Assembly: GCA_021234155.1 (NCBI GenBank)
Contig: JAJEKV010000017.1
Location: 6,981,253 to 7,045,252, forward strand
Length of the DNA: 64,000 nucleotides
DNA from: Isoetes taiwanensis
Taxonomy: Eukaryota; Streptophyta; Lycopodiopsida; Isoetales; Isoetaceae
Reading direction: 5' to 3'
This document shows, piece after piece, positions 11,826 to 22,287 of the stretch. The first letter of the stretch is position 1; each line of letters opens with the position of its first letter. The translations under genes were made by a program, and so were the position numbers. The notes beneath the pieces were generated by a model. The model ran no database searches and was not told the DNA's origin. It saw only the letters and a list, made by a program, of their open reading frames with translations.

Positions 11826-12506
11826 TTTTTTTTTTTTTTTGGCACCTTTCTTTCTTTTCTAACACCTTTCTTTCTTCTTTGTTGCGGGCGTGGAAGATCA
11901 ATGATCTCACCGATCTCTCAGGCGGCCCTTTCTTTTTGGTTTCTTCTGAGAAGCTTTGGACCGCGCCTCAGGGCATTTTTTCCTGTAATTTTGTGTAAAG
12001 CCTTGAGGGCAAATTGCCCTAAAGCCTTCGGGCATCTGTACATATAACTCTTATGAATGAAATCAAACAGTTTTCTTCATAAAATTTTCTTCAAACAGTG
12101 TTCTTCGAACAGTTTTTCTGTACATCAAATTATTTGAATTAAATCCAACTGTTTTCTCCAATTATTTTGTCTCCAAAATTTTTTCTAAAATTTTGTACAC
12201 GCAAATTTTGTCTCAACAAAGTCTCGGGACACTATAAATCAACCACATGAGAAATCTCGATTCATCCACCGAAACCATAGGAAATTTTCCTATACGACCT
12301 AAAACAATTCCCCAACCTTACAAGTCATTTTTTAGCCTTGATAATTTTGCCTTTAAAATCATTTTTAATTTAGCCTATATAAAATTTCTATATTTTATTT
12401 TTTCGAATGCAATAAATGGAATAAAATGCCGTGAGAATTTATTGCATAAAATGCAATATTCTCCATATATACCATATACATGTCATATCCAGGCGGGAAG
12501 GCCGTG

Positions 12507-12603
12507 CACGCCCGTGCGTGTTAATTCAAGCAATCAATTATTCACGCTAACTTATTTCTAATTATGCCTATATAAAATCCATTTCACGCCCTCAAAGTTC
12601 CTA
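12507..12603 (+). promoter_or_regulatory. Duplicated TATA promoter-like module, copy 2
   Basis: Second copy of the module at 11336-11432: AATTATTCACGCTAA, then CCTATATAAAATCC (TATA-like, 12567-12580), then CGCCCTCAAAG. It is followed at 12928 by another short first-exon-like frame. Preserved order across two diverged copies suggests duplicated 5' ends of one element family. Confidence 0.45.
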
Positions 12604-12927
12604 CATTTTCTTCCTTCCTTCATACGATTTGCGGTTTAAACCTGCGTGTTTGGATCCGCCCTCCTAAAATCTTGGTGGCGATTTATATTCAAAGAATGTT
12701 GGATGTTTGGTTTCGGCAATTCCTAACTTACTAAAAAGACTCCGCCTTTTGTTACGTAGCATCGTAGCGAGAGGACACGGAGGCTCAAATTAAAACCAAA
12801 AGCAGAGGACTAAGGTCTGCGAATCGAAAACCTCGGAATCCTTCCGTTCTTGAATCCTCCGTTCTTGAATCCTTCCAAAATCGAACTCAAGGTTAGTTTT
12901 CATTTAGTTTTAAAATTTTGCATCTCA

Positions 12928-13044
12928 ATGGCGGGTTCAATCCAAGAAGACAAGCTTTTGCATTTGCTCGAGATAGAGGAAGCGGATGATGTTTATGAAA
13001 ACCGTAATAGTTTTTATAAACTTCATCTCGCTTCTTTTGTTCGA
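12928..13044 (+). CDS. Short first-exon-like frame, unknown protein
   Basis: ATG at 12928 opens 39 codons (MAGSIQEDKLLHLLEIEEAD at the start) that end exactly at a good donor, CGA|GTAAAT, at 13044/13045. The peptide is charged and helical-looking with no family I recognise. It sits about 350 bp downstream of the second promoter-like module and 150 bp upstream of a long foldback. It may be the 5' exon of a mobile-element gene whose later exons are decayed. It may also be chance. Confidence 0.3.
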
Positions 13045-13193
13045 GTAAATTCTTGAGTTTCTCTTCTGAATTAATCATGCTATTGCATGCAAGTTTCTAT
13101 TATGAATAAGTGTAGTAGAAAGCATTAGAAAAATCGAAGATAATATTTGAAACACGCTAAGCGTGTTTCATGCTAACCTTAACCTTCAACATG

Positions 13194-13401
13194 AATACAC
13201 GCCGGCGTGCATTCAATGAGAGGGGAAAAAAAAAAAACCATGATAGATAAGTAAATAGATAAAGGCCGGGCAATTATTTACGTCGTGAGAGAGGAGAAAA
13301 AAAGCATGCATAGATAAGTAAATAATTGCCTGGCCTTTATCTATTTACTTATCTATCTGTACGGTTTTTTCCCCCTCTGAATGCACCCGAACGTGTATAG
13401 T
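13194..13401. repeat. Long foldback (hairpin), arms ~85-90 bp
   Basis: The core arms 13242-13281 and 13318-13357 are reverse complements over 40 bp with a single mismatch (GGCCGGGC against GGCCAGGC). Weaker pairing extends outward to about 13194 and 13401 through the A-run/T-run and the CGTGCATTCA/TGAATGCACC words. The 36-bp loop contains CATGCATAGATAAG, a partial third copy of an arm end. This is the structure of a foldback element or MITE, or of a small-RNA precursor. No target duplication could be fixed. Confidence 0.8.
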
Positions 13402-14990
13402 TTTTCCTATATAGCGGTTTACACGCCGAAATGCAAACAATTTATCCCTAGTTTCAACTTTTACGCTAAACACGCGGCGAGGCGTGTCTCTTGTTTATAA
13501 ATAAATAAATATAACACGCCCGGTGAATGCGATACTCAAGCTCACTTCCTATGGATAGATGCCAAGTTACATTAATCACCGGTTGGTGGCGAAGATGCAT
13601 TGGAATTACATTTGGGCCAGCAATCACCACGGCCCAACTCGGTTTCGGCTCCAATCTCCATCCGATTGAACAGCGGTAGAGCACTAGTCCTATTGGAGCA
13701 CCGATCTTGCAACCCCTGCAGTACTTGGATCAAGTAATGATGATGGCGGCAGAGCAGGGCAATGATAGATCACGGGCTCGAGGCCTCCCGTAATCGTCCT
13801 GAGGGTGGCCCTCTTATCTAATGACTTCGAATGCGGTACATGCATTGATCGAGTGAATCTCGATCCGTCGGCCGAGATTCAAAATGAGGAGCTGCATTTC
13901 TTAGTGGTTAGCCTCTACGCTTCGGATGCCCCAACACGAACCACTACCACAAAGGCGGTATCTGATGCAATGGAGATGGCTCAACCAATGGAGCGGGGAG
14001 ATGGAGCGGGAGGTGGAGCGGTGGTGGAGGTGGAGCGGCGGGGGAGGTGGAGCTAGAGCACAGTGTTTTTCTTTGGGGTTTTACCCGATCAGTTCACTAT
14101 GCCCAGCTATGGAAATGGGAGTATCGATAGCCCACTACTCGATGGCCTGGGCTTGAAACAAAATAGTCCGGGATTTTGCCCGGTTTATCCGGTTTATCCA
14201 GATTATATACAATTGTAAACTTTTTTCCAATGAATACAACAAATTTAGTCTACTTCTATATTTCTACAATGTAATACATGTTACATACCTTTTTAAGCGG
14301 TTTCTTGGCCATGCAACAAATGTTCCAACACTTTCTCCAACCGTATCCCCACCGGTGTCTGCGAGGTAAAGCTTCATCCGTAAGCGCAAAGATTAATCAA
14401 TCAGAACTTTCGGACATACTTATCCCCCTCGGAATTCCATGACGGTTTGCGATTCGAATCGATGGAGTCGATCTTGCATAATCCTACTTTCCTTTTCTGA
14501 TTTTTTAGTTAACATGAAACATTCATCTTCGACCGCTAATGCAGACAATTGCCTATTCGGACACCTTCACTTTGGAAATTATTGTACAAACTATAGGAAT
14601 GAGATGCTTACCAGTTTCAGAGCCATTCTTGAGAAGCCGATTCGAGTTCTCAAATCACAAAGCGCTATGGAAACGCAGCGGCCGGGGAAAAATTCGAGTT
14701 ACAAGAAAGCTTAGGTTAATTACATTTTGGCGGGATAAATTTGGCGGGATCTGATTTGGGTAGATTGGTTTTAAAAACTTAATGAAAGAAGTCGGGGACG
14801 GGTCTTCGTCATTATTATTTGTATGTGTCAAGAATATTTGGAAACTGCATTTTGTGTTTTCTTGAAATTCAAATTTCTCTCGTGCAGGTAGAAAACGCTA
14901 TTTCTCGTGACATTGTGTAGAAAAACTATTTCTTGACGACTTGAGCGCGTGATCCAGCGACCTTAGACTCTGTTGCTGGCGACTCAGGAG
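13402..14990. other. No confident gene; GGAGGT-rich patch
   Basis: Fragmentary frames only. 13980-14055 is a purine-rich patch of GGTGGAGCGG-type words. Short stretches look formerly coding but shift frame repeatedly, as elsewhere in this block. A CACGCCGAAATG word and an ACACGCGGCGAGGCGTGT inverted motif occur near 13425 and 13471. Confidence 0.35.
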
Positions 14991-15125
14991 ATGTCTTCTA
15001 AAAACGAATCGGAGGTCGGACGACCGAGGCAAGGGAAGGTGGAAGAGGAATCTCAAAACCCGGCTCTTCTCAAGTTTCAGAGGACGTTGATCAGAATACA
15101 CAGAATATACAGAACCCTATTCAAG
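14991..15125 (+). CDS. Short first-exon-like frame, unknown protein
   Basis: ATG at 14991 opens 45 codons (MSSKNESEVGRPRQGKVEEE at the start) that end at a donor-like AAG|GTATTT at 15125/15126. The peptide is basic at its end (RTLIRIHRIYRTLFK). I do not recognise it. Position suggests a 5' exon of the ParB/methyltransferase-like relic that begins about 450 bp downstream, but continuity cannot be shown. Confidence 0.3.
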
Positions 15126-15559
15126 GTATTTAATTTGCCACAGAATACACACTGTGTGGAGAGTATTATGCTTGCATGAATTTGAGATATTTCCTTGCCT
15201 TCAGTTAATATGCTTTGCATGAGTTTGAGTTATTATGCTTTGCATGAATTTTAATTATTGCAATGTCGTTAATGCTCGATTGTCCGTTTTGTAGAACATA
15301 ATTTTGCTACGTTTTTATAGAATATAGCAAATGTTAGATAGTTGGAGATAGCAATGTTCAATGAGGTTAAATAGTGTGAAATATGGATTCATAAAGGGTA
15401 TGTAGCTTAAAATGTGGATGCAAACTAATTTAGTTTCAAAATCACGCATAGCATGGTCAAGAATAGGAGCTACTAACACGCCAAGCGTGAATTGTACTAA
15501 TTTAGGTTTTAAATCGCATCTCTTGTTACGAAAAGTACTCTAAAAAATGTTCATCTTCT

Positions 15560-18500
15560 TTTTGCGGTGCCCAAGAGGAAGAAAACCCTAATAATTAGGG
15601 TTCTAATCCTGCCAAAAAAAGCAATGGTAGATGACCGGATGCGCACCATATGATCTCACCTTAGATGATGAAGGGCCGATTCTTATAGCAACCACTTGAC
15701 CACCGCCTGAAGAGGAAATGGGCGAGGGTGCCGAGTGAATGCGTTGACCTTGCCAAGACAAATGGCAAGCTCGAAGCTTAACTCTCTTCTCGAGGAAAAA
15801 GGGGAAGCGGCACAAGATGACCAAACAAGGGATCCTAGTAATCTCTTGTGAGGAAGAAGATGACACCAAACCGCAAATTGCTCTTGGAGATTACCACGAA
15901 GCGTAAGAAAGATCTCGCTTCGGACTTACTCACTTTGTAGAGCTATCGCATACAAGGATACGTTCATGAAGACAGATGTGAATCGGTGAGACATGTTTTA
16001 AGTATGGTTGGCCAACCAATGTAGCGATTCGCCAATATCTATTTGCCAAGGGGTTACGGTATGCGTGAGAGGCATGTTCACTAAACCGACACCAAGTCAC
16101 TATTTTTGCAAGCAAGCTAGGGAATTAGCTGACTTGAAAGCTTCTAAGAGGGTCCTAGATCTAGGGAAGGATGTTCAACCCTTGATTTATTCGGCAGGCA
16201 TGGAGGCTTCGTTTTTGAGAATGAACAGAACATGAACAAGTCAATAAATACTCGACCATTATCCATTGGGTCTTAAGGAAACTTTGCGATCCATGTGAAG
16301 TCCCTCATCCGTTCACCAAGCTCCATTTATGTTAGCGAAGATATGATCCACATGCCATGGAGATTGTTCGGAGCATGATTAGTAATCCGGTCAAATGCCT
16401 ATGCCGTGGATGTGCTACCTTGGGATATGATCTCGAACAAGCTGTGCTTTGTGGTGGAATGACGTCCGGAGCTATTATCAAGTGATGATATTAAATATGT
16501 CATCATCGGCGGGCAGCATTCCGTTGAGGCACAAAAGGCCATCATCGGCGAGAAAAAGCAGGCCAAAAAGTGTTCTACAATCACTATGCATATAGGAGGT
16601 GTCATTATCTTGGATGCCAATACTTCACACAGTAGATTTGGTTTGATTAGTGCAACTTTGAATGAAATGGGAAGACATTTCTATACGGGTAACTAAGCGC
16701 ATTAGGATGTTAGCATTTTAATATTCACGCCAGCGTGCTTTCAATTCAATTGAATTCATGCGCGGCCCGGTTTCATAAATTGAATTCACACAGGGCGTGC
16801 TTTCAAATCGGACCAATTCAGCCCGGTGTTTTCAAATCAATCGAATTCACGCCAGCGTTTGGAAACACGCCGGGCGTGAATGATTGATTTGAAAACACGC
16901 CCCGGCGAATTGGTCTGATTGAAAGCACACCGGCGTGAATTGCATTAGTAACTTAATTCATTTCACGCCAGCGTGATTTTTCTCTTGATCAATTCTATTT
17001 AAATCGCCGGCTGTTTCTATTCTATGATATCGATTCAATGTCCGTACTATTGCAAACCATACGCGAACAACCGCTACGCCCAACAACGATTAGGTGGAAT
17101 ATGGTTGCCCATTGCCCATCGACGATGCATGGTCAAAGTCCGAGGCATTCAAGCCTGCTGGAGCCGGACTGGCAGCATAACAATTATACAGAGAAGAAGA
17201 AGACCGCAAGAAAATCAAAGAAAAAAGGTGGTGATGACATTGCAGTCCTTCCAAAGCTCATCTAGCGTGTCGGGACCAACGGACTCGTATAAGATTGTGT
17301 TTTGTAAGGAGGCAGATGGCTCAAGTGGAATGAATTCCCGGACGCTTTATGCACAAGGGAAGCTGCCGAGATACTATGGGTAGGGTGCCTCTGTTGATGT
17401 AAGCATCTTTGACTTGAATGTGACAGAGATGAGAAAGACTCGGGGCTAGACGACGCCAGAGACCATTTGAGTTTTAGAGCGGTGCTTAAAGAAGGAAGTC
17501 TTATACAAGAAGGGTGCTTTCACCAAGGATAGGATGTCCTTCGTTGAGTGTTGCAACCATGTGAAGGATGTACGCATACAATGAAGTCACCGTAGGAGCC
17601 GAAAGTTACAAAGGCTATCGGGGATGTGGCATTATCCGAAATTGGATTCTTTGGACAAATACAAGGTCGAATGATGACATCAAGAAGTTTGTATTCGGTC
17701 AAAGGACTTCCTAAAAATTGGAAGGCTAAAAATACAAAACATAAGGAGACTCTACCCCTAAGGTGCTTGGCCGAGTTGAGAAGAAAAGTGGCCCTTGTGA
17801 AGAAGATTACCGGAGAAGACGACAATCATCCGGTTATTAGGTCTCCATTGGGTACAAAGGTCTCTTTGCCGAGAATCAACTTCGGCCTTAAAAATATAGC
17901 ACTCTTTGTGTTGGACAGCGGGGGGTGGGAGAGGAGATATGGGCATGAACTAGAAGGACTACAAAGACTTCTTTACCAAATTGTATAGGATTGACAACCG
18001 AGAGGTCCTTCACTATTGTCATCGTTTGTCCTTGGTGAGTCAAAATACATGCACTATCCACTGCTCATGATCTGGAGTGCCTCAAAGTTATTAGGGAGGG
18101 ATGCCTAATATATGATGTTAAGGATAATGAGCTGCGAACAGAACGGAAGATGGCACATGTGATCTTTATTATGATATCCATGCTGTCAGACGAGGAATAT
18201 GATATTGCTAAGGCCAAGGGTGACAATAGCAGTGCATGGGAATGTTTTCTTCTAGATGATCCAGACTTAAGAACTATATTCTTTCATACGGATCAGGATC
18301 AGTCAGAACAGGATGAGTCAGAAGAGGATGAGGATCGGGACCCCCTCCTAAGTGGGGAAATCAAGTACGAGCTACAAACTAAGGAGAAGGGCCCCTTAAA
18401 TAAAAATGGATTTCCCCTGCCTATGGTCAAGCACCTGTCGGAGGCATTTGCTCCAATTGATACAACCCGCTTGGAGCTTCATGTTGGAGGTTATATTGCC

Positions 18501-18572
18501 CGAGAGGCTCTTATGGGTGCAAGAAGATGTCACTGCTTTGTGAGTGATGAGCAGGCCAAAGACTTTCTTTAA
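15560..18572 (+). pseudogene. Decayed ParB-like / DNA-methyltransferase-like gene, copy 1
   Basis: Plus-strand pieces in changing frames read as one protein. First come RYDPHAMEIVRSMISNPV (~16338-16395) and AYAVDVLPWDM; then KYVIIGGQHSVEAQKAI (~16493-16543) followed by VIILDANTSHSRFGLISATL. The order DP..M....I.NPV / IxGGQHSVEA resembles the ParB/DGQHR nuclease-like fold. This part ends at a donor-like GTAACT at 16689. After a foldback, further pieces follow: ALFVLDSGGWERRYGHELE (~17900), and a long frame 18150-18572 ending LELHVGGYIAREALMGARRC then CFVSDEQAKDFL. The last part aligns without gaps to LDFFSAGTASRVALMQGKRS and VVFEKDDK in the second copy (20878-22287), the SAM-binding motif of N6-adenine-type DNA methyltransferases. 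LDSGGWE lies where the DPPY catalytic motif is expected and is degenerate. Domain names are inference from motifs. Confidence 0.5.
16725..16985. repeat. Long foldback with CACGCC/GGCGTG motifs
   Basis: Arms of about 80-85 bp (16779-16863 and 16866-16946) pair around an axis near 16864 with almost no loop. Matching words in order are ATTCACACAGGGCGTGCTTT, GGACCAATTC, TTTTCAAATCAATC and CACGCC, answered by the reverse complements on the right. Outer CACGCCAGCGTG words occur at 16731 and 16967. The structure lies directly after a donor-like GTAACT (16689) and before coding-like sequence resumes near 17024, so it reads as an intronic foldback element or small-RNA-type hairpin. Confidence 0.8.
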
Positions 18573-19827
18573 CCATTCCTCATGCATGTGCTTCCCAAAT
18601 CTCCTAAAGGCCCTTATGGCAACCTGAAATCATCAGCAATCAAAAGTCTCGTAGACTTGTCCAATTCGAAAGTGGACATTGCTTCTGGTGAGGGAACTAG
18701 TAATCCGCAGCCTGATAAGGAAAGCAATAATGAACAAATAGCTGCTAAACTGGCTGCTCAAAGTACTGTGATGGCGGCGAACATAGGGAATATGTTGTGC
18801 CATGTATCGATAATTTCGAGTCTGGAATTGCCTCGCAAATAATGCAATCTGTTATTATCAAACCTAATATTATCATCTATCGAGCAAGCAATTTTGGTCT
18901 CATCTATGTTAGCAACTTGCTCTTCATTTTTGCATATTTCAATTCGCATATGAAACGTCACACGTGAATCGCAACCTTATGTTATTTTTGAAGTCCAAAA
19001 AAAAAGATTAAAAAAAACAAAAACCCCCTAGAAGACAATAGCAGGTTGGCGTGATTTTGGAGTTGACATAATCCCAATTTAATTGGATGATGGTTTTGTG
19101 CTAAAATCTTTATATTTGAGAGAGTGCTTTCTTCAGGTACTGATATGGCCGATTCTAATTCTTGTCTGGTACCTCATACAGAAATGGTGCTAAATCTTGC
19201 TTCAAGTAGGATAGGATTTCTCTTCTTATTTTCAAATTACAAGAAGATTTATTAGTTCATGTGGACTGGTTGTATCATTCGGAAGCCTATCTGCCTTATT
19301 CTTGTGTCATCACATATTCTCTAGTTACCAGGTGGAAGGATTTTATATGCTTCATATGCTTCAGATTGGTTATGACAGTTTGAGTATTTGCTTTTAGAGC
19401 TCTCAATAGTTTCTGTAAGTAGAGGATGAAGATGTAGAGATTACTCCTGTAGTAATTCTCTAGTTGCACTAAAATATTGTACCTTTTATTATTATATAAT
19501 ATAAAAAAAATTCGTACCCTCTTAAAAAAAAAAGGGGAAGCGTGAAACATTTAGTCGCCGGGGCAAACCGTCGGCGACAAAATCCCTGCCTGTGGAACCC
19601 ACAACTATCATTGAGCCATCGCTGCCGTTAATTCTACCAAACCCCTAGCCATGAAAGCCCCTGATGCACCTTCCAAGAAAATATTCACATTCAAGTTTAG
19701 ACTACAGCAAGACGTACCAATGACAGCTCCCAGCCGTCCAGTTCCCAAACACCTCATTCAGTCAAAGGTGGGCCATTCTCAAATGCCCTTGGATGGCCAA
19801 ATGCACCCAGCAGCAACTCTAATTTGA
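18573..19827. other. No confident gene
   Basis: 18582-18842 continues as a low-complexity Ser/Asn/Lys-rich frame that may be the tail of the preceding relic. 18843-19550 is AT-rich with poly(A/T) runs and no structure I can name. 19555-19580 holds a short GCCGGGGCAAACCGTCGGCG inverted motif. Confidence 0.45.
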
Positions 19828-20790
19828 AGTTTTTTTTTTTGATGAACGTGGACCTTTATTACTCAAAAGAATACAAAAAGTACATGGGGGACTCAAAACC
19901 CAGTGGAGAAGATGTCCACTAGAGCAACACTACCCACCACATACATAACAAAGAAAAGCAAAAAATACATAACACCACGAGCACAACTGTTTGCTATGAA
20001 CAAGTCTGAATCTGCAGATATCACTCCCAAATGACTCTGTTGACGTCCTCCTTTAAGGAAGAACACTGGTACGCCTTTACAATGCGACTACGAGCATCGC
20101 TAAGCACTTGTGTATTAGAAAAGACCTGTCCCTTGAAGATGAGGAGATTTCGTCTCTTCCAGATGGACTAGATAATCCACGCAGATGCTAAGTGGAAAGC
20201 CCTCTTTGCCAAATTGTCCCAAGAACTAGGATAGACTGATAGCAGGACCTGCTGACTATTCAAGTCACAATGGAAAAGGCTCAAAAGCCACTGCCATGCA
20301 AGTCGAGCATGGTGACACAAGAAAAAGCAGTGCTCAATTGTCTCGTTCCTCTGCATGCAAAGAGGGCAGATCACAGAGACTTCTGGACGAAATCGATGAA
20401 CAACAGTGTTTACCCGCACACATCTATGAATGATCTGCCACCATAAAATAAATAGCTTAGGGTGGAGCAATTTATCCCATACCCATCGCCAGACTGCTTT
20501 TCGATGAGGCTCAGGGATAGCCAAAGGCCACTTTGGCGATGGAGGCAACACCTCAGGATGAAGCAGGACCACATACATTGAGTGCACCAGGTGCTTCTCC
20601 TTAACACTGCCATGAACCACCCAGAGCTGGGGAGCCACGTCTTGTGGGTGTGGAGGAAGTGTAGCAGCTACTTTTTCCCAAATGCTACGGTCCCACCGAA
20701 GTTTGGTCCTAAGGAAGAGAAGAAGATGGCAGAGCAAACTGCTTAAACTAGAGCAGTTCAAGCGATTTTATCCGATGGACATAAATTGGT
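19828..20790 (-). mobile_element. 5'-truncated LINE fragment (zf-RVT end)
   Basis: The plus strand starts with a T-run at 19830-19841, i.e. a poly(A) tail on the minus strand. The minus-strand frame 20761-20168 (197 residues) contains KLFILWWQIIHRCVRVNT, then CPLCMQRNETIEHCFFLCHH, the zf-RVT zinc-binding domain found at the C-terminus of plant LINE reverse transcriptases. Coding similarity continues past an in-frame TAG at 20168-20170 into SIWKRRNLLIFKGQ, so a Trp codon has probably become a stop. Reverse transcriptase and endonuclease are absent, as expected for a 5'-truncated copy. It lies between the two methyltransferase-like relics. Confidence 0.85.
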
Positions 20791-20877
20791 TTATGGGCAG
20801 GAAATGATCATGATCAGCCCCCAGAAAAGCCAAACAAAGATTTTTTCAACAAAACTTGGCTCAGATACCTCCGAGGC

Positions 20878-22287
20878 ATGTCCAACGCAGAACTAGCCCA
20901 GTTGCTAGATGAAATTCTAGAAGGAAAGACCTACCTGAAAGTGCAGTCTAGATATTCCGGCAGGTTTGATTGCAAACAAAGGCCAATTGACATCAGAACT
21001 TTAACGTCCAATAGCGTTGTCGAAAAGGAATACACGTTTTTTGAACTGTTAGTGGATTTTCCAGATTTCACTAAACGAAGGATATTAGATATTACTGGTG
21101 CCGACGCCAAATACGTGAAGGCCAATTGGAATAAAGTTCATGGGTTTGATAACTTGCCCATTTCCTTTTTGGAACCTATCAGATCAATGTTAAAGCTGGA
21201 AGAGGCCAGTAGAATGAAGGAGAAAAACAATATTGTTCACCTGGTCACGAAAGAGGGTATTCCTGTGTTTGCCAGCGTTTTTGAAAATGCAACCCTGGCC
21301 TTTATTGATTTACGTGGTATAACTAAACTATGGGAATGTAAGAGATACTTCGAGCTATTTACAAGGATAGCCAGCATGACAACAGCGAAGGTTTATCATT
21401 CGGTTATATTACTGCGCTCTGTGAACTTGCCAAACTGTTTGTACAGTCAGAACCAAATTCAGAGGGGTTCGCATATTACCGTGGGCACATATGACGAGTA
21501 AGAGTGGGCGAGCAAAAAGAAGATGAAGAAATATCAATATTACATCACTCAAATGTGTATCAACAGGAGCAATGCACGTGTTTTGCGAGTGCAACCTGAA
21601 TTAGAACTACGCCTCAACTAGTTGAACAATGCTCCGAAGAGCATTCCCCTGCTGCCCATGCTACTAACTGAATGCAGATGAAGATGAAAAAAAAAGTAAA
21701 AAAATACCAGATCTACTTCACAGGTAAGCCGAGATACATTTGGGTTGCAATGGATGGAGACCATGTCTTGAAATGCCAGCTAAAAACATCATACGCATAT
21801 CACATTATTGCTCAGCTGGTGCCTCAAGATGGTTGCATCCTAGACTTTTTTTTCTGCTGGCACAGCTTCACGTGTTGCACTCATGCAAGGAAAGCGGAGT
21901 GTGGTGTTCGAGAAAGACGATAAAGTATGCAGATTTCTTAGATCTTTTCTTGAAACGCTGGAGAAAATGGCAACTGGTATCTCGGAAGAAGAGAACGCAG
22001 AGGAGAGAATGTACAAGAGGGTGACACTTCAAGGATTAATCTCAGGATTACCCAAGGCACGGACGTATCTAATCTGGATCAGATATTACAAGGGCTAGAT
22101 GAGAAGAGCTACGAGGAAAGGATGCAGGAGACGAAAAGACTATTGGAGTCCACTGAGAAAGGTATTGAGGCCTTAGAGCCTACTTTTCAAAAGCTTGAGG
22201 ATCTTAATCAGTTTCTTGATCGCGCATTACCCATCGTTACAGGGGGGAGGTACATTCGAATTTATAGGTCCTGACGATATTGAAAAC
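20878..22287 (+). pseudogene. DNA-methyltransferase-like relic, copy 2
   Basis: A clean 207-residue frame (20878-21501) is followed by broken frames to 22287. Residues ~139-152 read TLAFIDLRGITKLWE, where N6-adenine methyltransferases carry (D)PPYG...WD; Asp144 is kept but PPY is not. Downstream, after stops, AMDGDHVLKC leads to GCILDF and then, after a T8 run (21846-21853), SAGTASRVALMQGKRSVVFE and KDDKVCRFL. Together these form motif I of a SAM-dependent DNA methyltransferase, placed after motif IV as in the beta class. One T fewer would join them. A coiled-coil-like tail (RMQETKRLLESTEKGIEALE) follows to the stop near 22287. The pairing with copy 1 (15560-18572) is clear; catalysis is unlikely. 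Confidence 0.55.

Noticed and set aside
11533-11910. Minus-strand frame rich in Pro
   Set aside because: Opposite-strand reading of the GAG/GGA repeats of the acidic frame; composition artefact.
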